Assembly: GCA_963661545.1 (NCBI GenBank) | Contig: CAVLCU010000119.1 | Span: 1 to 8,061, forward strand | Length of the DNA: 8,061 bases | Source: Scatomonas sp963661545 | GTDB taxonomy: Bacteria > Bacillota > Clostridia > Lachnospirales > Lachnospiraceae | Direction: 5' to 3' | In this document: piece after piece, positions 1 through 5,512 of the stretch | How the letters are laid out: every line of letters begins with the position of its first letter | Position numbering within the stretch: the first letter of the stretch is position 1 | Translations under genes and position numbers: made by a program | The notes under the pieces: model-generated | The model's input: only the letters and a program-made list of their open reading frames with translations | What the model was told of the DNA's origin: nothing | Databases searched by the model: none

Positions 1-139
1 GAGCCGCTTCCACCTCTTCCTCTCCGGCTGCCGCAACCTTGCAAAAGCTTTCTCCGGTGGCAGGGTTGATATTCACAATCCAGCCTCCCTTGACCGGTTT
101 TACCCACTCTCCATTCAGAAACAGGTCAAATTCCTTCAT
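1..139 (-). CDS. Aldehyde dehydrogenase, N-terminal fragment (runs off left edge)
   Basis: The first 46 codons of a gene cut off by the left end of the window. The peptide begins MKEFDLFLNGEW and continues with a VNINPATGE segment and a KVAAAGEEEVEAA segment. This is the classic opening of NAD(P)-dependent aldehyde dehydrogenases: a 'FINGEWV' beta-hairpin, then 'NPATGE', then an acidic helix that begins the Rossmann-containing domain. The catalytic Cys and Glu lie outside the window, so activity and substrate cannot be judged. The ATG at 139-137 follows a purine-rich tract with GGAAGG 5 nt upstream and a further AGGGAGG at 154-160. It is the last visible gene of the operon, 65 nt after the transketolase C-half. 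That position suggests it oxidises an aldehyde released or generated downstream of the transketolase step (inference). Family assignment is fairly secure; substrate is unknown. Confidence 0.85.
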   Translation of the reverse strand, partial: MKEFDLFLNGEWVKPVKGGWIVNINPATGESFCKVAAAGEEEVEAA

Positions 140-166
140 CTTTGCCTTCCTTTCCTCCCTAGTCGG

Positions 167-182
167 GGCTGCCCAGGCAGCC
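167..182 (-). repeat. Perfect short inverted repeat (hairpin) between transketolase C-half and aldehyde dehydrogenase
   Basis: The 16-nt sequence GGCTGCCCAGGCAGCC is a perfect inverted repeat with 7-nt arms and a 2-nt centre. In RNA this would be about a 6-bp GC-rich stem with a 4-nt loop. It lies in the 65-nt gap after the transketolase stop codon and just ahead of the aldehyde dehydrogenase ribosome binding site. No T-run follows on the transcribed strand, so it does not look like an intrinsic terminator. It might tune message stability or expression of the downstream gene, or be chance. Confidence 0.4.
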
Positions 183-204
183 TTATGCTCTGATCTTTTG
201 ATCT

Positions 205-1161
205 TTACTTCAGCATCTCGTGCAGCTTGGCAATCGTTCCCTCCAGGCCAAATCCGTATTTGTCATAGAGCTCCGGCCCGTCACCAAATCCGGGATAGAG
301 CTGGGGAATTCCCATACGGGTAAACTTACAATTCAGATTATGGTCTGCAATCACCTCAGCCACTGCGCTTCCCAGACCGCCGATGGTATAATGATCCTCC
401 AGGGTAAGGATACCGCCGGTCTCCTGGGCAGCCTTGATGACAGCCTCTTCATCTACCGGCTTCAGGGTATGCATATCCAGTACTCTTACGGAGATTCCCT
501 CCTTCTCCAGGGAATTGGCCGCATCCACTGCCTGACTCACCATAACGCCACAGGCAATGATGGTAATGTCCTTGCCAGCCTTGGTCTCGATGGCCTTGCC
601 CACCTGGTAGTCTACCTGGCCGGGCTCATAAACCACCGGCTCTCCCTTGCCTCTGGCCAGCCGGATATAAACCGGGCCCGGATAATCCTCGGTAGCCAGC
701 AGGATATCCCGGACAATGCCCGGATCTCCCGGAACAATTACTGTCATGTTGGCCATGGCACGGACGATTCCCAGATCCTCCATGGCATTGTGGGTAGAAC
801 CGCCGGTAGAGGTCAGGCCACCATTGGTGGCAATAATGCGAACCGGGAGATTCTGATAGCAAACATCGGTACGAAGCTGTTCGCAGGCTCTCATAGAAGC
901 GAAGGTGGACATGGTGGTTACATAGGGAATATTTCCCTCCAAAGCCAGGCCTGCCGCCATTCCCACCATGGTCTGCTCTGCAATGCCGGCATTGATAAAT
1001 CTCTCGGGAAAGGCCGCCTTACAGCCTTTCACACTACAGGTTCGCATTAAATCTGCTGTCAAAACATAGATTTTCGAATTACGGGTTCCCATCTCCTGGA
1101 GAGTATCTCCGCAAATGGTTCTGGAAGCCGCAAACTGTCCAAAATTAAACGTTACTCCCAT
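205..1161 (-). CDS. Split transketolase, C-terminal subunit (pyrimidine-binding and C-terminal domains)
   Basis: A 318-residue protein matching the C-terminal half of transketolase. In split transketolases this half supplies the pyrimidine-binding domain of the thiamine diphosphate (ThDP) site and the transketolase C-terminal domain. The key stretch INAGIAEQ (residues 56-63) places the conserved ThDP-activating glutamate at E62. A TFASMRACEQLR segment (86-97) and GGSTHNAMEDLG (120-131, with H124) are typical of the family, as is ASR (12-14) near the start. The loop after ADL (39-47) is unusual; see findings. The ATG at 1161-1159 was chosen over an upstream in-frame codon at 1212 because GGGGAG sits 6 nt before it and the family start aligns there. 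It begins 1 nt after the TGA of the N-half gene, implying translational coupling and equimolar subunits. Expected activity is transfer of a two-carbon ketol unit from a ketose to an aldose. The exact donor is unknown; it could instead be a specialised transketolase such as those of the apiose or sulfosugar pathways. Confidence 0.93.
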   Translation of the reverse strand: MGVTFNFGQFAASRTICGDTLQEMGTRNSKIYVLTADLMRTCSVKGCKAAFPERFINAGIAEQTMVGMAAGLALEGNIPYVTTMSTFASMRACEQLRTDVCYQNLPVRIIATNGGLTSTGGSTHNAMEDLGIVRAMANMTVIVPGDPGIVRDILLATEDYPGPVYIRLARGKGEPVVYEPGQVDYQVGKAIETKAGKDITIIACGVMVSQAVDAANSLEKEGISVRVLDMHTLKPVDEEAVIKAAQETGGILTLEDHYTIGGLGSAVAEVIADHNLNCKFTRMGIPQLYPGFGDGPELYDKYGFGLEGTIAKLHEMLK

Positions 1162-1173
1162 GTCACTCTCCCC
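1159..1173 (-). promoter_or_regulatory. Coupled stop-start junction and RBS of the two transketolase halves
   Basis: On the coding strand the order is GGGGAG, then AGTGAC, then ATG. The ribosome binding site lies inside the last codons of the N-half, its TGA stop ends 1 nt before the ATG of the C-half, and the SD-to-ATG spacing is 6 nt. This arrangement decides the C-half start and suggests re-initiation by the same ribosomes. Confidence 0.8.
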
Positions 1174-2020
1174 TTTCTTGATTCCAGGCCTCTTCCACCT
1201 CAGCCAGGGCACGTTTCATATCCTCTTCTCCCAGGGATCCCGCATGCCAGTCCGGATTATTCTCCATGAAGGAAACGCCCTTGCCCTTCACGGTACGGCA
1301 AATCACCACTGTGGGAACATCCGAATCCGTGGGAGGCAGCTGATCGATGGCATCCACCAGCTGGTTCATGTCATGGCCATCTACCTCCATCACGTTCCAG
1401 CCAAAGGCCTTCCATTTATCCGCATAGGGCTCCATCCGCATTTCCTTCTCGGTGAAGTCATCCAGCTGCAGCTTATTGCGGTCTACAAAGACCACCAGGT
1501 TGCCCAGGTTATACTGATGGGCATTCAAAGCGGCCTCCCAGGTGGTTCCCTCCTGAGACTCCCCGTCCCCCAGCAGAACCACTACCCTGTGGCTTTCCTT
1601 CCTGACCTTGGCAGAGAATGCCATGCCACAGGCGATAGGCAGTCCATGACCCAGAGAACCGGAGGAGGTCTCTACCCCGGGAAGATTCACCTTACAGGGA
1701 TGCATGCCATAGGCGCTGTTTAACTTTCCATAGGTTCTTACAATCTCATCAAAATCAAAGAATCCCCTCAGAGCCATGGTAATATACATCCCCACTGCCC
1801 CATGACCCTTACTCAGAATAAACCGATCCCGGTCCGGCATCATGATATCCTTGGGATCTACATGTAATCCATAATGATAGAGGGCGGTCATGACATCGGT
1901 CATGGACAGATCCCCTCCGATATGCACACTTCCTTCAAAGGTACCGCACAGGGTCAGGAGATTGACCCGCATCTGGTATGCCTTTTCCTTCAGATTTCTT
2001 ACGGCCTGACGATCAGCCAT
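1163..2020 (-). CDS. Split transketolase, N-terminal subunit (ThDP pyrophosphate-binding domain)
   Basis: A 285-residue protein that binds the diphosphate and Mg2+ of ThDP and forms the active enzyme with the next gene's product. Visible family marks: HIGGDLS (residues 33-39), SKGHG (70-74, H73), GSLGHG (121-126, H125), the ThDP motif beginning GDGE (151-154) and ending with N182 about 29 residues later, and WH (258-259) near the C-terminus. In full-length transketolases histidines at the corresponding places contact substrate and cofactor. The length is normal for the N-half of a split transketolase. The ATG at 2020-2018 was chosen because GGGAGG lies 7 nt upstream and MADRQAV is a typical start. 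An upstream in-frame GTG at 2065 would overlap the previous gene and has no such site. The gene follows the MDR gene after 38 nt. The role within the cluster, cleaving a C2 unit from an oxidised ketose, is inference from context. Confidence 0.94.
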   Translation of the reverse strand: MADRQAVRNLKEKAYQMRVNLLTLCGTFEGSVHIGGDLSMTDVMTALYHYGLHVDPKDIMMPDRDRFILSKGHGAVGMYITMALRGFFDFDEIVRTYGKLNSAYGMHPCKVNLPGVETSSGSLGHGLPIACGMAFSAKVRKESHRVVVLLGDGESQEGTTWEAALNAHQYNLGNLVVFVDRNKLQLDDFTEKEMRMEPYADKWKAFGWNVMEVDGHDMNQLVDAIDQLPPTDSDVPTVVICRTVKGKGVSFMENNPDWHAGSLGEEDMKRALAEVEEAWNQERGE

Positions 2021-2027
2021 AGATATT

Positions 2028-2033
2028 CCTCCC
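2028..2033 (-). promoter_or_regulatory. RBS deciding the start of transketolase N-half
   Basis: GGGAGG on the coding strand is separated by 7 nt (AATATCT) from the ATG at 2020. This makes the internal ATG the likely true start rather than the longer reading frame beginning with GTG at 2065. Confidence 0.75.
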
Positions 2034-2038
2034 TTCCT

Positions 2039-2059
2039 GCAGCTTCTGCTGCCAGCTGC
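2039..2059 (-). repeat. Inverted repeat (hairpin) immediately after the MDR stop codon
   Basis: On the coding strand GCAGCT (2059-2054) pairs perfectly with AGCTGC (2044-2039) around a 9-nt loop. The first G is the last base of the TAG stop of the dehydrogenase gene. The stem ends about 5 nt before the ribosome binding site of the transketolase N-half. No T-run follows, so it is not a canonical terminator. It could affect message processing or ribosome access, or be a chance stem. Confidence 0.35.
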
Positions 2060-3069
2060 TAACACTCCAGCAATATTTTGGGGTATATGGATTTATGAAA
2101 CAATTCAAACGCTTCCACTGCCTGGGTAAGCGGCATTATTTTCCCGATAATTTTGTCCGTCTGCACTCTCGGCATCAGCTGTATCGTCCTGGGGAAGAGA
2201 TAGTGGCTGGTAAATACCGTTTGTATAGACGCTTCTTTCATATATAGCTTATACAGATTCAGCGGCATCTCATATTCCGGCGGAAATACGGCGAAATAGG
2301 TTACCTTGCCGCATCTCGCCACCAAATCCAGACAAACATCCGCTGCCTTAGGAGAACCTGACACCTCAAAGACGTGGTCAAAGCCCAAGCCGTCTGTGAT
2401 TTCCAGCCCTCGTGCCGTCAGATCATCATGAAAAGGATCCAGGGCATATTCTGCTCCCATGGCCAGTGCCAGCTCTCTTTTCTCCGGAACCGGATCAATG
2501 GCTGTAATTCTGGCACCTCCTGCCAATAAAACCATGTTCAATAAGATAGAACCAATGCCGCCGATTCCGGATACCGCAACGGTCTGACCATGGCGGATTC
2601 CCGCCAGATCCATGGCTCGCACGGTACATACGGCCGGTTCTGTCAGCGCATATCTCTGCAGATCCGCATTTTGGGGGATCTTGTATACCGCACTGATATC
2701 TACTACCATATATTCGCTGAATGCCGCCACTGCCCTGGCCTGTTGGCAATACTGGGGCATTCCTCTCTTGCACATGGGACATTTACCACAGACAGAGATC
2801 GGGGCAACCACCACCTTATCTCCCACCTGATAACCATAGGCCTCTGTCCCCTCCCCCAGCTCTGTGATCACGCCGGAAGCCTCATGTCCCAGAGGGATTC
2901 CGGGCTGGGCGCCCAGAACCCCCATGGTAACCATATGAACATCGGTCGCACACAACGCAGCATAAGCGGTCTTAATCTTCACCATACCAGGCTGTACCTG
3001 CGGAACTTCCACATCTCGAACCTCAATGCGGTTCTTTTCCGCAAAATAAACCGATTTCATTTTCATCAT
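2059..3069 (-). CDS. Zinc-dependent medium-chain alcohol/polyol dehydrogenase (sorbitol/threonine dehydrogenase-like)
   Basis: A complete 336-residue zinc-type medium-chain dehydrogenase, probably a cytoplasmic oxidoreductase that oxidises a secondary hydroxyl to a ketone. The GroES-like domain carries expected catalytic zinc residues C40, H62 and E63 (LGHEASG) and E144 (TEPA). A structural zinc lobe has four cysteines, C94, C97, C100 and C108. The Rossmann fold shows GIGGIG (168-173), followed by D192 at the end of the second strand, which favours NAD over NADP. Length is normal for the family. The first of several clustered ATGs (3069, 3066, 3060) shares its A with the TAA stop of the upstream gene (TAATG). 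GAGGAG lies 11 nt before that first ATG, a slightly long but usable spacing that becomes worse for the later ones. Relatives act on sorbitol, xylitol, threonine, galactitol and similar compounds; which applies cannot be read from the sequence. Its place between the importer and the transketolase suggests it produces the ketose donor (inference). Confidence 0.92.
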   Translation of the reverse strand: MMKMKSVYFAEKNRIEVRDVEVPQVQPGMVKIKTAYAALCATDVHMVTMGVLGAQPGIPLGHEASGVITELGEGTEAYGYQVGDKVVVAPISVCGKCPMCKRGMPQYCQQARAVAAFSEYMVVDISAVYKIPQNADLQRYALTEPAVCTVRAMDLAGIRHGQTVAVSGIGGIGSILLNMVLLAGGARITAIDPVPEKRELALAMGAEYALDPFHDDLTARGLEITDGLGFDHVFEVSGSPKAADVCLDLVARCGKVTYFAVFPPEYEMPLNLYKLYMKEASIQTVFTSHYLFPRTIQLMPRVQTDKIIGKIMPLTQAVEAFELFHKSIYPKILLEC

Positions 3070-4448
3070 TATCCCAGCTTCTCCTCACGAATCTCATCGA
3101 TGGTCTTCCACTCGAAGGGCAGGATCTTGCAATATTGCAGATCCGGATCATAGTACTCTTCCTCCCAATTATCCTTGGTGATCGCACCGTTGGGAAGATC
3201 GGATGCTGCCGGAAGGTTGCTGGCATCATAGCCCTCTTCAAAGATCATATGGATCAGATCCACACAGGCAGACCCATTCAGGTTGGGGCTGTTATAACCG
3301 GTTACCAGCATCTCTCCGCTCTCCAGATAGGGGAACATCTCCTGACCCCCGTCTGCTGCACAGCCTACATAGATATCCTTACCCGGGGTAAGGCCTGCGT
3401 CCTTGATGGCCTTGATGGCGCCTGCACCCATGGGGTCACAGGAAGCCATAATCAGGTTGATATCCGGGTTACCGGCAATGATATCCTCGGCAGCTGACAA
3501 ACCACCTTCATTGGTCCACTCTCCCTGTCCCTGGGCAACAATTTCAAAATCCCACTTGTCACTGGAGAATTTACCCTTGTCACGCAGCTCATTAAAGAGG
3601 TTATTTCCCTCCAGATAAGCATCCTCCTCACAAGCAAAGGGAGTTCCCTCCTGCTCTGCTCTCCGATAAAGGATACCTGCGATCATACCGTTGATCCGGC
3701 TCTCATCGATGGTATGTCCCATCTGACCCAGGATGGCAGCTGCCTTAATGTGCTGTCCTTCAAAGAATTCTCCCATATAAAGTCCTGACTCCCAGCCGCC
3801 GAAATAGTTGTTGGCCAGAATGGAGGTAACCACAGGCACATCCTCTGCAAAGTCTACTCCTGCACCGATAACTACGATGCCGGCCTCCACCGCTCTCTTT
3901 ACATCGGCTGCTGCTGCGGTAACATCCATGGGATTCAGGATGATGGCATCATAGCCGGCGGTAATCATAGATTCTACGTCTGCGCTCTGCTTGGAAATAT
4001 TGCCATCTGCACAAAGCATAACCAGCTCATAGCCATAGTCATCTGCAGCCTTCTGGGCACTGTCGATCATTTCGGTAAAGAAGGCACTTCCCATCTGCCC
4101 CATGGACAAACCGATGGTCAGATCGCTCTTGGACTCGGTAGGCAGAGCCTTGTCAATGCTGCTTCTGTCTGCCATATCCGGGGATACAAGACCACTCAGG
4201 GCATTTCTCTCTGTCAAGGTATAGATCTCATGAAGCCCGGTGGAAGCAGAAGAAGAGCTGGATTCCGAAGCCGAGGAAGCGCTGGAGGCAGAAGATGCAC
4301 TGCTTGCGCTGCTTGCACTACTTGCAGCACTCGAACTGCTCGCCTCACTGGCAGATCCGGAATCAGAGGAGGATCCCCCACATCCTGCCAGACAGCCGAC
4401 TGCCATAGCCGCTGTTAAGACCATTGCCAACATTTTCCTGTTTTTCAT
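3069..4448 (-). CDS. Sugar ABC transporter substrate-binding lipoprotein (RbsB/LacI-type periplasmic-binding fold)
   Basis: A 459-residue binding protein anchored outside the membrane that would capture the substrate for the adjacent permease and ATPase. Residues 1-22 are a lipoprotein signal peptide (K/R start, hydrophobic core) with lipobox LAGC and lipid Cys at C23. A Ser/Ala-rich linker follows (about 26-70), then a short extra segment (71-109), then the two-lobed type I binding fold from about residue 110, with the family stretch GSAFF (120-124) and IILNPMD (169-175). The protein is much longer than RbsB, about 296 residues in E. coli. The excess comes from the linker, the extra segment and a longer region around 262-316. 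Several residues that bind ribose in RbsB are changed, so the ligand is probably not ribose. The ATG at 4448 was chosen because AGGAG lies 9 nt before it and it opens the signal peptide; the frame extends to 4541 but would overlap the permease. It follows the permease by 37 nt. Confidence 0.93.
   Translation of the reverse strand: MKNRKMLAMVLTAAMAVGCLAGCGGSSSDSGSASEASSSSAASSASSASSASSASSASSASESSSSSASTGLHEIYTLTERNALSGLVSPDMADRSSIDKALPTESKSDLTIGLSMGQMGSAFFTEMIDSAQKAADDYGYELVMLCADGNISKQSADVESMITAGYDAIILNPMDVTAAAADVKRAVEAGIVVIGAGVDFAEDVPVVTSILANNYFGGWESGLYMGEFFEGQHIKAAAILGQMGHTIDESRINGMIAGILYRRAEQEGTPFACEEDAYLEGNNLFNELRDKGKFSSDKWDFEIVAQGQGEWTNEGGLSAAEDIIAGNPDINLIMASCDPMGAGAIKAIKDAGLTPGKDIYVGCAADGGQEMFPYLESGEMLVTGYNSPNLNGSACVDLIHMIFEEGYDASNLPAASDLPNGAITKDNWEEEYYDPDLQYCKILPFEWKTIDEIREEKLG
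4239..4373 (-). repeat. Ser/Ala-rich low-complexity linker coding repeat, including six tandem Ser-Ser-Ala units
   Basis: Codons 26-70 of the binding lipoprotein encode almost only Ser and Ala, with a few acidic residues. Codons 43-60 (positions 4269-4322) encode six perfect Ser-Ser-Ala triplets. Upstream units use AGT/AGC serine codons and GCA alanine. Downstream units switch to TCT/TCC/TCG serine and GCC/GCT alanine. The protein repeat is therefore exact while the DNA repeat is not. Such linkers tether a binding domain to the lipid anchor across the cell wall layer. Confidence 0.85.
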
Positions 4449-4457
4449 ATTTTCCTT

Positions 4458-4464
4458 CTCCTTT
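4458..4464 (-). promoter_or_regulatory. RBS deciding the start of the binding lipoprotein
   Basis: AAAGGAG on the coding strand lies 9 nt before the ATG at 4448, which begins the signal peptide. This excludes the longer frame opening at 4541 inside the permease gene. Confidence 0.75.
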
Positions 4465-4485
4465 CGTATGCAATCTATCTGAATC

Positions 4486-5481
4486 TTATCCCTTCTTGTT
4501 GCCGATACTCTTGAGCAAAACAGAAGCGATAATGATTGCACCCTTTGCTACTTTTTGCGGATATGCCGCAATACTCAACAGATTCATGATATTTCCGATC
4601 AAGGCCATAATCAGAACACCGATAATGGTATTCACCACAGAGGCCTTGCCTCCCTCCAGATTGGCACCGCCGATAACCACCGCTGCGATGGCATCCAGCT
4701 CATAGCCCCCGGATACCGTGGCAGCCGTACCGATAGAAGCCCGGCAGGTGACAAAGATACCGGCCAGGGCGCTTAATATGCCACAGATGGTATAAGCTGC
4801 TGCCTTATATACATTGACATTGATGCCGGAAAGGCGAACCGCCGTCTCATTGCTTCCGGAGGCAATGGTTAAGCGTCCGTAGGCTGTCCAGCGAATCAGA
4901 AAAACAAAGAGTAAAATAATCAATAAGGTAACATAGACGGCAATGGGAATTCCAAACAAGGGATCCTTGATCTCCGAAAAGGCAACTAAAGCCTTGGAGG
5001 CCGGACTGTCCGGCAGTCGGATGGGCTGACCGTTGGTCAGGATATAAGCCATACCCTGAGCCACTGTCATGACTGCCAGGGTGGCGATAAAGGCCGCCAT
5101 TTTGCAATAGGCCACCAGAACGCCATTCAAGAGACCCAATGCTCCGCCTACGATGGCAGTAATCAGAACTGCCCCAAAGAGGGAAGGAAGAGAGGTAAAG
5201 TTGGCCTTTGCCAGCAGCAAGGCCACTACCACACTGCCCACTCCCAGGATAGCTCCGCAGGACAGGTCAATGCCCCCGGTCATAATCACCAGCATACAGC
5301 CAATGCCCACCAGGCAATAGGGAACCTGCTGTCTCAATACATTGACGATATTTCTCTGAGAGAGAAAATTAGATGAAAGACAGCTGGATACGATGATCAA
5401 GAGAATAAAGATAATCATCGTATTGTTGTCTAAGAAAAACTTTTTGAGGTCAGATTTTTTCGCTCTACTTGCCTCATTCAT
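4486..5481 (-). CDS. Sugar ABC transporter permease (RbsC/AraH family)
   Basis: A 331-residue integral membrane protein of the RbsC/XylH/AraH permease family, forming the channel of the importer, presumably as a homodimer. It begins with a charged cytoplasmic stretch (1-20), then a hydrophobic segment from about 21 to 37. The family motif GGIDLS is at 69-74 and is followed by many further hydrophobic segments. A segment ending in VIGGANLEGG and the C-terminal hydrophobic stretch before IGNKKG match the usual family ending. Length is normal. The start is taken at the ATG at 5481 because GGAGG lies 8 nt upstream. An in-frame TTG at 5496 overlaps that same ribosome binding site and has none of its own. 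The gene lies 31 nt after the ATPase and 37 nt before the binding protein, the same ATPase-permease-binding protein order as the ribose operon of E. coli. Substrate follows the binding protein and is unknown. Confidence 0.94.
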   Translation of the reverse strand: MNEASRAKKSDLKKFFLDNNTMIIFILLIIVSSCLSSNFLSQRNIVNVLRQQVPYCLVGIGCMLVIMTGGIDLSCGAILGVGSVVVALLLAKANFTSLPSLFGAVLITAIVGGALGLLNGVLVAYCKMAAFIATLAVMTVAQGMAYILTNGQPIRLPDSPASKALVAFSEIKDPLFGIPIAVYVTLLIILLFVFLIRWTAYGRLTIASGSNETAVRLSGINVNVYKAAAYTICGILSALAGIFVTCRASIGTAATVSGGYELDAIAAVVIGGANLEGGKASVVNTIIGVLIMALIGNIMNLLSIAAYPQKVAKGAIIIASVLLKSIGNKKG

Positions 5482-5489
5482 ACTCGTAC

Positions 5490-5494
5490 CCTCC
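5490..5494 (-). promoter_or_regulatory. RBS deciding the start of the permease
   Basis: GGAGG on the coding strand is 8 nt before the ATG at 5481. The alternative in-frame TTG at 5496 directly abuts this element, so it is unlikely to be the initiation codon. Confidence 0.75.
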
Positions 5495-5512
5495 AATGTC
5501 TTAGAATCCGGC

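Noticed and set aside
167..182. Intrinsic transcription terminator after the transketolase C-half
   Set aside because: The hairpin has no downstream T-run on the transcribed strand, and the next gene on the same strand starts 28 nt later with its own ribosome binding site.
200..206. Short direct repeat AAAGATC around 192-206 after the transketolase stop
   Set aside because: Two 7-nt copies in an A-rich stretch are easily expected by chance, and no regulatory context supports them.
220..1050. A 276-codon open frame on the plus strand opposite the transketolase C-half, with a similar 202-codon one at 1115-1723
   Set aside because: The translations show no recognisable domain and are rich in His, Gly and Leu, as expected of antisense shadows of a well-conserved gene. 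The minus-strand genes carry intact family motifs throughout.
205..2020. Assignment to the D-apiose (apulose-4-phosphate transketolase) or sulfo-transketolase pathway
   Set aside because: Both use split transketolases, but the kinase, isomerase or sulfosugar-specific genes that would support either are not in the window, so a named pathway would be a guess.
2590..3153. A 187-codon plus-strand open frame opposite the MDR and the 3' end of the binding protein gene
   Set aside because: It spans a gene junction on the other strand, shows no domain-like pattern and is best explained as a shadow.
4449..4541. A 31-residue N-terminal extension of the binding protein
   Set aside because: It would overlap the permease gene, precede a complete lipoprotein signal peptide and bypass a good ribosome binding site at 4458-4464.
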